Below are positions 52,782 to 60,696 of a DNA stretch of 64,000 nucleotides, one piece after another. Source of the DNA: Lachnospiraceae bacterium (GTDB lineage: Bacteria > Bacillota > Clostridia > Lachnospirales > Lachnospiraceae); the NCBI GenBank assembly GCA_017460885.1, contig JAFUAB010000009.1:1-64000 (forward strand), in the 5' to 3' direction. The translations under genes were made by a program, and so were the position numbers. Under the pieces are notes generated by a model that saw only the letters and a list, made by a program, of their open reading frames with translations, was not told the origin of the DNA and made no database searches. Position 1 is the stretch's first letter. The number at the start of each line of letters is the position of its first letter.

Positions 52782-53416
52782 ATCAATTTTTGTGATCTGA
52801 ACTCATGTCCCACGATATGCTTCATAAGAAAAGAACTGACTTCTTCGATCTCCTTAAGGACCTCTTCGGATACCCTGAAACTGTACAGCTCGTGCAACGG
52901 CGACTCTACGATACGGTTGATACCGTAAGCGGCCGGATCCGAGAGCCTGATCGAATCGGGAACACCGGGATACTCTCCCGCTATCACCAGACTGCGTATC
53001 TCGTATGCGGATCTCACAAGACGCCCGTCGAATCTGCCCGAGATCAGGGCCGCCAATGAAGCATAGATCAGATTGATCTCCTCATAGGCCTCCATGTTTT
53101 CTCTGGTATAATAATCCGCTATTTCCAGGAAATATGATCCGTATGCATAAGCATCATAATCGGATCTGAGCTCTTCAAAAAACCTGCTTATATCCGTCTC
53201 CGTCAGAGTATATGCGTCCTTGCCGGGGAAAAGCTTAAAGCTTCCGAAGCAGAACGGCTCGGTAGTGCCCATCAGCTTTCCGCCCATTCTGCGGGCTCCT
53301 CTCGCAAATGCGGTTATCTTGCCTGCTTCACCGGTGAGGATCACAAGTCTCTTGTCATATTCCCGAACAGGCATGGTCTTGATGATCATCCCCGTCAACT
53401 CTACCAGTTCACTCAT
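52772..53416 (-). CDS. recO: DNA repair protein RecO
   Basis: It has 214 residues. The N-terminal OB fold shows TGMIIKTMPVREYDKRLVIL and GKITAFARGARRMGGKLMG. The C-terminal helical part (SYFLEIADYYTRENMEAYEE) is present, but the zinc-binding cysteines of many RecO proteins are absent and the protein is some 30 residues short of usual. It helps load RecA on single-stranded DNA with RecR. ATGA overlap with era, the standard era-recO pairing. Confidence 0.9.
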   Translation of the reverse strand: MSELVELTGMIIKTMPVREYDKRLVILTGEAGKITAFARGARRMGGKLMGTTEPFCFGSFKLFPGKDAYTLTETDISRFFEELRSDYDAYAYGSYFLEIADYYTRENMEAYEEINLIYASLAALISGRFDGRLVRSAYEIRSLVIAGEYPGVPDSIRLSDPAAYGINRIVESPLHELYSFRVSEEVLKEIEEVSSFLMKHIVGHEFRSQKLICI

Positions 53417-54315
53417 AGATCTGTCAGGTTTTTATCATATCCGAAGTTCTTAAGGTATAGCTCGGAATCACGCCAGTCCTTCCGGACCTTGACCCAGAGC
53501 TTCAGATTCACCTGTCTCTCCACCAGCTCCTCTATCTCATATCTTGCGGCAGAGCCTATCTTTTTGAGCATCTGCCCCTGCTTACCGATGATAATGCCCT
53601 TGTGGGAATCTCTCTCGCACACGATCGTCGCATCTATGTCGACAATGGTCTTTTTGTACTCCATGCGTTCAATAGTGACCGCAATACCGTGGGGTATCTC
53701 ATCGCTTAAGCATTTCAGAGCCTTTTCGCGTATGATCTCTGCCGTTATCTGACGGATCGGCTGGTCCGTAACTGTATCCTCATCGTAAAACGGTTCTCCC
53801 TCGGGCAGATACTTAAAGATCGTTTCTATCAGATCTTCGCACCCCCTGCCCTTTACAGCCGAGACCGGGATCACCTCGGAATACTCAAAATCCTCAGAAA
53901 AAGCGGCTATCACGGGAAGGATATCCTCATGTGATATCGTATCGATCTTATTGATACACAAAATGACCGGTGTATCTGCAGAACGAAGACTCTCCATGAT
54001 ATGTCTGTCCCCGGTGCCCACCTTTGCATCGGGTTCAACCAGCCAGATTATCACATCGGCGTCATTTAATGTATGCTTCGCAACATTCACCATATAATCC
54101 CCAAGCTTATTGCGGGATTTATGTATGCCCGGGGTATCCAGGAAGACGATCTGCCCCCTGTCATCGGTAAATACCGTCCTTATTCTGTTTCTTGTCGTCT
54201 GTGGCTTGTGACTTGTGATGGCGATCTTCTGTCCGATAAGTCTGTTCATCAGTGTGGATTTGCCCACATTGGGCCGCCCGATCAGAGCTACAAAGCCCGA
54301 TTTCTTATTGTTCAT
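53413..54315 (-). CDS. era: GTPase Era
   Basis: It has 300 residues. GTPase motifs are GRPNVGKS (G1), FLDTPGIHKSRNKLGDYM (G3 and Era-specific loop) and CINKIDTI (G4); the C-terminal KH domain has GIIIGKQGQMLKKIG. It binds 16S rRNA during small-subunit assembly. AGGAC precedes the ATG; the start overlaps the DUF4349 gene by 11 bases. Confidence 0.97.
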   Translation of the reverse strand: MNNKKSGFVALIGRPNVGKSTLMNRLIGQKIAITSHKPQTTRNRIRTVFTDDRGQIVFLDTPGIHKSRNKLGDYMVNVAKHTLNDADVIIWLVEPDAKVGTGDRHIMESLRSADTPVILCINKIDTISHEDILPVIAAFSEDFEYSEVIPVSAVKGRGCEDLIETIFKYLPEGEPFYDEDTVTDQPIRQITAEIIREKALKCLSDEIPHGIAVTIERMEYKKTIVDIDATIVCERDSHKGIIIGKQGQMLKKIGSAARYEIEELVERQVNLKLWVKVRKDWRDSELYLKNFGYDKNLTDL

Positions 54316-55480
54316 GCCCTGTGTCCTGTGTATTGTCAGCCGCCGGCGCTCCGTCAGTTACGTTTGCACCCGGATCGGACTCCTGCGTCTGCCGGATCTT
54401 AGTCTGCATAAATCCTGTTTGCGGCTGTACGCCCCGGTTCATATTGTTCTGTACCTGTGTATAGGACTGTCCGTAGGGCTGACCCGGATGCATCTGCTGC
54501 ATTCTCTGCTGTTTCTTTTTGGAGGGGCCGATCTTTTTGACGATCCTTCTGATCAGCCAGATTATGGCCACTACTGCAAGTATCAGCAGGGCGATCAGGA
54601 TCAGGTAAGGCAGGGATACCGCAATCAGAACGATCAGATCCTGGAGGAACTGTATTATATTTTCAAATGCGTTCTTCCAGCCTCTTGTGATACGGGCACC
54701 AACGGAATTATCAACCGGTTCGGGCTCCGTATACTTCTGAACCTCTCTCACATACAGGTATACAGTTGTATAGTCAACCTTGTTGTCATAGCTTCTAAGC
54801 TGGGACTCTATGGATTCGATCTGATATCTGACCTCACTCATACGGCTCTCGATATAGATCAGCTCCTCAACATCCTTTGCATCCTTCAACAGCTCCTCGA
54901 GCCTGGAATACTCTACCTGAAGGGATTCCTTGCGGCTGTTGATATCGACATACTGGAGCGTCACATCCTCCATATTCTCCGACTGATGCGTGATATTTGA
55001 ATCGGATCCGATCGAAGCTATAAAGCTGTCTGCCGATGCAGCCGGTATCCTCAGCGTATAATCGGCGCTCCTGTCGGATGAAGAAGTATTTCCGTCAACA
55101 GAGCTTGACTCAACATATCCGCCGAGAGCGGTCACACGGCTCGCTATTCTGGAGGTGATCCCCTCAAAATCATAGGTTTCGATATTAAGATTAACGGTAC
55201 GTATAAGCTTCCGGTTCGTCTGTACTCCCTCGGTAACCTCTACATTCTCTCCCTCTCCGCCGGTCCTTTCCGCAAGTCCCTCCTCCGGGTAGTCACCGGC
55301 TTCATATGCCTCCCCAGCATAGTCATAGTCTGAATAGCCGCCGTCATACGCCGATTCGGACATGACAGTGGTATCGGCATACGAAGGCGACGAACCCTTT
55401 GTCGAAGACGAACCTCCGCAGGCACTCAGTATTACCGTAAGCGACATGATCATTGCGATACAGAACGCTTTTCTTTGCAT
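54305..55480 (-). CDS. DUF4349 lipoprotein
   Basis: It has 391 residues. N-terminal lipobox VILSAC gives a lipidated Cys21. A low-complexity Tyr/Asp/Glu linker (35-75) leads to the DUF4349 core (about 85-245: KLIRTVNLNIETYDFEGITS, a coiled-coil with SRLEELLKDAKDVEELIYIE, and DYTTVYLYVREV). One C-terminal membrane helix pair follows (about 280-310) and then a basic, Gln-rich cytoplasmic tail. The role of DUF4349 is unknown. GGGAGG precedes the ATG; the gene sits 18 bases after the M16 protease gene. Confidence 0.88.
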   Translation of the reverse strand: MQRKAFCIAMIMSLTVILSACGGSSSTKGSSPSYADTTVMSESAYDGGYSDYDYAGEAYEAGDYPEEGLAERTGGEGENVEVTEGVQTNRKLIRTVNLNIETYDFEGITSRIASRVTALGGYVESSSVDGNTSSSDRSADYTLRIPAASADSFIASIGSDSNITHQSENMEDVTLQYVDINSRKESLQVEYSRLEELLKDAKDVEELIYIESRMSEVRYQIESIESQLRSYDNKVDYTTVYLYVREVQKYTEPEPVDNSVGARITRGWKNAFENIIQFLQDLIVLIAVSLPYLILIALLILAVVAIIWLIRRIVKKIGPSKKKQQRMQQMHPGQPYGQSYTQVQNNMNRGVQPQTGFMQTKIRQTQESDPGANVTDGAPAADNTQDTGHEQ

Positions 55481-55498
55481 TTTATTTCCTCCCCGGGG

Positions 55499-58450
55499 TC
55501 AACAATTTCCAAACAGCGGGACAACCAAGTCAAAGCTGTCGTAGCACTCCTTCACCTTGTCCTCACCCCCCACAACGCAATACGCTTTGGTATCCATTAT
55601 AGCATCAATATGTGCAGCCAGCGAACGGATCGTTTCAGGTTCGGTGGCCAGCAGTTCGTCTCTCTCCTGCTGTATGGTTTCCTGTCTGATCCCGCTCATA
55701 TATGCGGCTCTTCCATAGCCTCCCTTTGCACGGGGAGTCCTGGGAACATCCAGATCCGCGATCGCTCCTATGATATACTGTGTTATGGTGCGCTCATCCG
55801 CTTCGAAGTTTCTGACATAGTCCGCAGCCTGCTCAAAAACCTCAACGGTCCTGGCCAGGTTGGGATCCCGGTATGATACAAAGCTTCCCTTGCCGCTTCT
55901 GGAAAAGGCACACATACATCCGTAGGCACCTCCCCTTACACGAACCTGGGTCCACAGATAATCATAACCCATTATTACTTTAAGCACCTTGAGCGCTCCG
56001 GTGTACTCAAGTCCCGCCTTTCTGAAATCTCCGCACCGGGCCACAAACTGTACCTGGGAGGCTCCGGTATATCCGACGGTCTTTCCGGTAGGAGAAACAT
56101 AGGCTCCCTTCACATCAATATCTCCGGTATTAAGTGCCGAGGCAAAGTCACTGATATGTCCCCTGATGCTTTCAAGGGAATCCCTCGAGCCCGTATAATC
56201 CACAAGGAAATTTTCCGGACGGAATATCAGCCCGGCCGTCTCCTTAAGCTTCTCCACCGTTTCCGGATACATCTCGTCATATGAAGCCGACGTTTTTTCC
56301 AGCATCCTCAGGAAAGGAACGCCGTTAATGGAATTGACAGTGGAATCCAGCATCGAGAACTCTCCTCCGGCGGTATTGCTTGCCAGTGCGTGTCCAGCCG
56401 ATGTCATGGCAGCCTTCAGACCGGAAAGGGTCTCGTCTATTATCTCCTTCAGCCTGGTCTTATCCTCCAGATGAGTGGTATGTGCGATCTCCTTTATCAG
56501 ATCGATCGCACAGTTAAGCTTATCGTACAGAGCCTTGGCTTCGAAATCAAACGTAAGTGTAAAATCATCCGGATCATATGCATTGACATAGATATCCGTT
56601 ATCGGCGTGATACCTCCGGTATTCAGGCTGATCTGGGTGTATAGATCCGAATAGCTGTGTGAATCCGTGTCCATCATACCCAGAACGTTTTTAAGCAGAC
56701 CGACATATACCCAGTTTTCCTCCGGTATGTTCTTTAATCTGAAAGAAAACCTGAGATATCCGATACCGTTGGTGAAAATATCATGGTATACGGTCTCTAT
56801 CCCATCCGAATCGGTGCGCTCATATACAAAAGGCTCGGAAGTCTTACGCATATCCTCCCGTCTGAGCATGGGGATCGTAGCGAGAGCCTCCGGAGTATCC
56901 TCAGACTCCTGATACCCGGCCAGCGCATGTGTCTCATCTATTATCGCTTTTAGCTCTTCGTTGCTTAGGGACTGCTTATATTCCTCCAGCCGTTCGGCAA
57001 GCTCCTTGTCCCTGATGCCTGTGAGACCCGGTTTGGGTATAACCGCAACCACGGCCTTATGCCTGTTATCGATGAGTCGATCCCGGATCAGCTTTTCAAA
57101 ATATCCGGTGTCGACCTTCTCCTTGAGCCGAGAATAAACCTCATTGGAGATAACGTGTACAAACGGCTTTTCCTCATCATAAAGCCAGCTGTCCAGCGCC
57201 TTTAAGCCTATCATCAGTCCCTTGGGATATGAACCGAAATCGGCCTCCCTGTATTTGAATTCAAAGAGATTGATCGCGGCAAGAAGCGTCGTATGATCAA
57301 GTGCTCCGTCGGCAAGCTCACCCAAAACCGAATCAATGACAGAGATAAACTCATCCTGCCTGTCAAAGTCGGTATCCTTGGCTATAACCGAAAAATAGGG
57401 CTGTTTGGTGCCGTTTGAATATTCACTGTACACATCTCTGCCTATGCCGGCTGTAACAAGCGCGGTTTTGAGAGGCGATCCGGGGGTACCGGCAATGGCA
57501 TAATCCAGCACCTCAAACGCTATATACTCCTCCGGATCCAGGTTATTGTCGGAAACAACGGCAGACCAGGTAAGATACGCCTGTCCATGACCGTCGTCGG
57601 TCTCGGCCACCGGATAGTCTTTTGTTTTGTATATCACCTCGTCAAATGACTGTTGAACATTTATCGAGGAATCAATATCCAGCTCATCGAAGCCCGACAG
57701 ATAATCCCGGTCTATCTCATCCAGCTTGCGCGCCATATCACAGTCTCCGTAAAGGTAGATATAGCTGTTTGAGGGATGATAATAGCGGGAATGGAAATCA
57801 AGAAAGTTTTCGTAGGTCAGATCCGGGATGTTATCGGGGTCTCCTCCGGATTCCACTCCATACGGAGTATCCGGAAACAGAGTATTCATGATCTCCCTTT
57901 CCACCACGTCATCAGGAGATGAGAAAGCACCTCTCATCTCATTATATACAACACCGTTTATCTTAAGCTCGGAGTTCTCATCCTCCAGCTCATAGTGCCA
58001 GCCCTCCTGCTCGAATATCTTCCTTTCCTTATAGATGTTCGGATGGAAAACCGCATCGAGATAAACATCCGTCAGATTGTCAAAATCCTTGTCATTACAG
58101 CTTGCTACCGGATAGACGGTCTTATCGGGGAATGTCATGGCATTCAGAAAGGTGTTGAGACTTCCCTTGGCAAGTTCGATAAAGGGATCCTTGACAGGAT
58201 ACTTATCCGAACCGCAGAGAACCGTGTGCTCGATGATATGCGCCACCCCTGTGGAATCTGTGGGAGGGGTACGGAACCCGATATAAAAGACCTTATTATC
58301 GTCATCGTTTATCAAAAGTGCCACTCTCGCACCGGTTTTTACATGCTTAAGCAGTACTCCGATCGAGTTCAGGTCATCGATCCGGCGATGTTCCAAAACC
58401 GTATATGCCTTAAGCTCCTTTACCGACTCCAAACGTTGTTCTTTAGTCAT
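55499..58450 (-). CDS. M16C-family zinc peptidase (presequence protease-like)
   Basis: It has 983 residues, the usual length of M16C two-half proteases. The inverted zinc motif HIIEH is at 71-75 and the third ligand Glu171 in YNEMRGAFSSPDD. The second half keeps fold segments but no active site, as expected. It should degrade short unfolded peptides inside a closed chamber. No signal peptide, so it is cytoplasmic. AAGGA lies 11 bases before the ATG. Confidence 0.92.
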   Translation of the reverse strand: MTKEQRLESVKELKAYTVLEHRRIDDLNSIGVLLKHVKTGARVALLINDDDNKVFYIGFRTPPTDSTGVAHIIEHTVLCGSDKYPVKDPFIELAKGSLNTFLNAMTFPDKTVYPVASCNDKDFDNLTDVYLDAVFHPNIYKERKIFEQEGWHYELEDENSELKINGVVYNEMRGAFSSPDDVVEREIMNTLFPDTPYGVESGGDPDNIPDLTYENFLDFHSRYYHPSNSYIYLYGDCDMARKLDEIDRDYLSGFDELDIDSSINVQQSFDEVIYKTKDYPVAETDDGHGQAYLTWSAVVSDNNLDPEEYIAFEVLDYAIAGTPGSPLKTALVTAGIGRDVYSEYSNGTKQPYFSVIAKDTDFDRQDEFISVIDSVLGELADGALDHTTLLAAINLFEFKYREADFGSYPKGLMIGLKALDSWLYDEEKPFVHVISNEVYSRLKEKVDTGYFEKLIRDRLIDNRHKAVVAVIPKPGLTGIRDKELAERLEEYKQSLSNEELKAIIDETHALAGYQESEDTPEALATIPMLRREDMRKTSEPFVYERTDSDGIETVYHDIFTNGIGYLRFSFRLKNIPEENWVYVGLLKNVLGMMDTDSHSYSDLYTQISLNTGGITPITDIYVNAYDPDDFTLTFDFEAKALYDKLNCAIDLIKEIAHTTHLEDKTRLKEIIDETLSGLKAAMTSAGHALASNTAGGEFSMLDSTVNSINGVPFLRMLEKTSASYDEMYPETVEKLKETAGLIFRPENFLVDYTGSRDSLESIRGHISDFASALNTGDIDVKGAYVSPTGKTVGYTGASQVQFVARCGDFRKAGLEYTGALKVLKVIMGYDYLWTQVRVRGGAYGCMCAFSRSGKGSFVSYRDPNLARTVEVFEQAADYVRNFEADERTITQYIIGAIADLDVPRTPRAKGGYGRAAYMSGIRQETIQQERDELLATEPETIRSLAAHIDAIMDTKAYCVVGGEDKVKECYDSFDLVVPLFGNC

Positions 58451-58475
58451 TTTGTATCCGTCCTTTCATATGTAT

Positions 58476-58931
58476 CTATACCGAAAAGCTCATCAGGGCA
58501 AGTTTGGGAATGATCAGCTCGCCGATCTTGAGATTCCGCTCACCCTTCTCTTCGGGACTTAATCCCATAAGCTCCTTAAGCGGGATGACCTGCTCGCGGT
58601 TTGACGGCTTCGGGCTGCCAAACAATCCCCTTTTCCCCTCGGTGATCATCCAGACTCTGACTCTGGCCTTAAGCTCCGTATATGTACGTGCGGCAAAGCT
58701 GTCGGCGGTCATGTAGTACAGATGACTTTCAAGAGTGGTATCCTTCGCTATATCATCCTTCAGGATATAATGCTCGATGACAGCCTTGAACTTAAAAGGA
58801 ACGTTGTCATCAGACATACATTCCTCATACGAAAATGCAGCTCCGAAAGCATAGCTGCCGGAGTCCTGCATGACATATTTATAATCCTCATAGCCGGATT
58901 TTTGATTTATGGATTCTTCTAAAATCGACAT
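58476..58931 (-). CDS. Conserved-looking protein of unknown function
   Basis: It has 151 residues. I do not recognise it. It has no signal peptide or membrane helix and reads as mixed alpha/beta with aromatic-rich strands (HYILKDDIAKDTTLESHLYY) and a C-terminal NLKIGELIIPKLALM. The ATG at 58931 overlaps the sigma-like stop by one base (TGATG) with AGGTG upstream, so it is translationally coupled; a GTG one codon earlier is possible. Its strict coupling suggests work with the sigma-like protein. Confidence 0.75.
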   Translation of the reverse strand: MSILEESINQKSGYEDYKYVMQDSGSYAFGAAFSYEECMSDDNVPFKFKAVIEHYILKDDIAKDTTLESHLYYMTADSFAARTYTELKARVRVWMITEGKRGLFGSPKPSNREQVIPLKELMGLSPEEKGERNLKIGELIIPKLALMSFSV

Positions 58932-59671
58932 CACACCTGATCCGAAACGATGTATTCGATCCCTCCGCTTAACCTTATCGCATCTTCGATGGATTTGCGG
59001 CTTAACGACGCAGCAGACACAAGCTCGTCAACCGTGACCTTGCGTCTGTACTCTTCGGAAAGCTCCCTTGCCCTGTCCGCAACCCTGTTGACGGTCTTTA
59101 AGATCTTCTCATCAACCTCGGATTCCGAATTAGTCATCCGGATATGCTCCTCCATTCCGTCCATGATACGTCTTGTCAGCATACCGGGCACCTCCGATGC
59201 GGATTCAAGTACCCCGAGCATCGTAACCGCTATGCTCAGCGCGACGTTGCCCTCACCTATCAGATCCTCCAGAAATACTCCCTGACCGGTATACAGTTTG
59301 GCAATGTCCACAACCTCCGGCAGATGCATCCGTATCAGTCTGCTCTGTGCTTCGGGATCGCCTGCCATTGCTGACATCGCAGCGGCCTCCTTTTCTCCAT
59401 CTGTAAAAGTCGGCAGCATCGATAACTCATCCATGTACATCTGCAGAAAATCCAGCTCTTCCGACTCCAGATAATCGCTGTCCTTAAGAGGTTCTCCCAC
59501 ACCCACATGATGTTTGCGCAGATAATCATATACCATCTGCAGCTGCTCTTCGGTCAGCTCCAGATCCGAATACGTTTCTCTGACCTCGGCTTCGGTAAGA
59601 AAATGATCCTGAGCCACGCCCCTTTCCAGAAGTTCATTCAGTTTCCCGGTAAATTCGGTTTCCTTATTCAT
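58931..59671 (-). CDS. Sigma-70-like protein lacking promoter-melting residues and region 4
   Basis: It has 246 residues. Residues 8-58 look like sigma region 1.1 (LTEAEVRETYSDLELTEEQL), 72-88 like region 1.2 (FLQMYMDELSMLP), and 103-150 like regions 2.1-2.2 (AGDPEAQSRLIRMHLPEVVD then IAKLYTGQGVFLEDLIGEGN). Where regions 2.3-2.4 should have the Phe/Tyr/Trp residues that melt and read the -10, it has VPGMLTRRIMDGMEEHI. Residues 188-235 resemble region 3 (NRVADRARELSEEYRRK then VTVDELVSAASLS). Region 4 is missing. It could bind core polymerase without reading promoters, as an inhibitor, chaperone or accessory factor. The ATG at 59671 shares one base with the upstream stop; a longer frame to 59800 overlaps the rhomboid-like gene and is rejected. 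Confidence 0.75.
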   Translation of the reverse strand: MNKETEFTGKLNELLERGVAQDHFLTEAEVRETYSDLELTEEQLQMVYDYLRKHHVGVGEPLKDSDYLESEELDFLQMYMDELSMLPTFTDGEKEAAAMSAMAGDPEAQSRLIRMHLPEVVDIAKLYTGQGVFLEDLIGEGNVALSIAVTMLGVLESASEVPGMLTRRIMDGMEEHIRMTNSESEVDEKILKTVNRVADRARELSEEYRRKVTVDELVSAASLSRKSIEDAIRLSGGIEYIVSDQV

Positions 59672-60576
59672 CAGCTCATCCTGACATGTGTATGCGTATA
59701 CAAATGCTCCTCGCAATACTCGTAATTGCCCTCGCACTTGGAGCAGAATCTGAACTGCATGTCCGGAGCATCCTGTTCGGTACGTCCGCAAACCGCACAT
59801 TTATGTCTGGTAACGATCCCGGAGGAACGTGAAAGATCTCTTGTGGGTCTGACCTCTCCCGTCGACGATCTGCTCCTGAACACATTGCCTCCGCTCCGTG
59901 ACCGGTTGAAGCTCTGCATCCTGATCGGCCGTACACCAAGTCCCCGCCGGTTGGTCAGGTAAAAGATCAGAAAGTTGATAAGCGACGTACCGAGTGCAAC
60001 CCTGATAAAGAGATTACCCGTAACAAACTGAACCGCAAGCAGTACAGCGTATACCACGGCCATCCACTTTGCCTTGATCGGAATGAAAAACATAAACAGA
60101 AACATGGCATCCGGGAATGTTGCCGCAAAGGCAAGCAAAATGGACATGTTGATATAATAAGTACTGAAATATGCCGCAACATACTGACTGTACATTGCCG
60201 CAACAAGATACCCTCCCGCGATATACGCGATGCCCATTATCGCAAAAGCTCCGACCAGCATAAACCCGATACCCGAAAGGATATAAACATTAAACTTGTA
60301 TGTTCCCCATGTACGCTCCAGGCTGACGCCGATCGAATAATAACAGAAAAGCATTACGAGAACCCAGATAATATTGTTATCGTTGGGCGGCACGAGCAGC
60401 CAGGTTATTATCCTCCAGATCTGGCCGTGTATCACCTCATAGGGATTCAGATTCAGATACATCAGAAAACCGGGATTGATATATCTGATCAGGTATCCGA
60501 CTCCGTAACACAGGATCATTATGAGAGGCAGATTCCTTATGGCGTATCTGCCGAATTTACGCTCGAATTCACTCAT
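59671..60576 (-). CDS. Rhomboid-like membrane protein with C-terminal zinc ribbon, no catalytic motif
   Basis: It has 301 residues with about six membrane helices (20-205). The GQIWRIITWLLVPP segment in the first loop resembles rhomboid/derlin-like proteins, but no GxSG serine motif or catalytic His is seen, so it is probably not a protease. A basic Ser/Arg linker (215-255) leads to a zinc-ribbon-like end: CAVCGRTEQDA, FCSKCEG, CEEHLYTH. GGAG precedes the ATG. It is the first gene of a tightly coupled set with the sigma-like gene and the unknown 151-residue gene, followed by the M16 protease. The family call is moderate. Confidence 0.7.
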   Translation of the reverse strand: MSEFERKFGRYAIRNLPLIMILCYGVGYLIRYINPGFLMYLNLNPYEVIHGQIWRIITWLLVPPNDNNIIWVLVMLFCYYSIGVSLERTWGTYKFNVYILSGIGFMLVGAFAIMGIAYIAGGYLVAAMYSQYVAAYFSTYYINMSILLAFAATFPDAMFLFMFFIPIKAKWMAVVYAVLLAVQFVTGNLFIRVALGTSLINFLIFYLTNRRGLGVRPIRMQSFNRSRSGGNVFRSRSSTGEVRPTRDLSRSSGIVTRHKCAVCGRTEQDAPDMQFRFCSKCEGNYEYCEEHLYTHTHVRMS

Positions 60577-60676
60577 TTCAATCTCCGAAAAGCATTCGTT
60601 TAATGTAAGTCATGGAAACACTGACCACAGTTTATCAAATAAAACCGGATACCACAACTAAAGTTATTATAAACTC

Positions 60677-60694
60677 CGGCATGTCGCTGCCGGT
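60677..60694 (-). terminator. Hairpin after the beta-mannosidase gene
   Basis: CCGGCA / TGCCGG with a 6-base loop, followed by AGTTTATAATAA on the minus strand. Short stem and weak T-run. Confidence 0.5.
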
Positions 60695-60696
60695 GT

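Noticed and set aside
59672..59800. N-terminal extension of the sigma-like protein
   Set aside because: It overlaps the zinc-ribbon end of the upstream gene, and the shared-base TGATG start gives a clean region 1.1 beginning.
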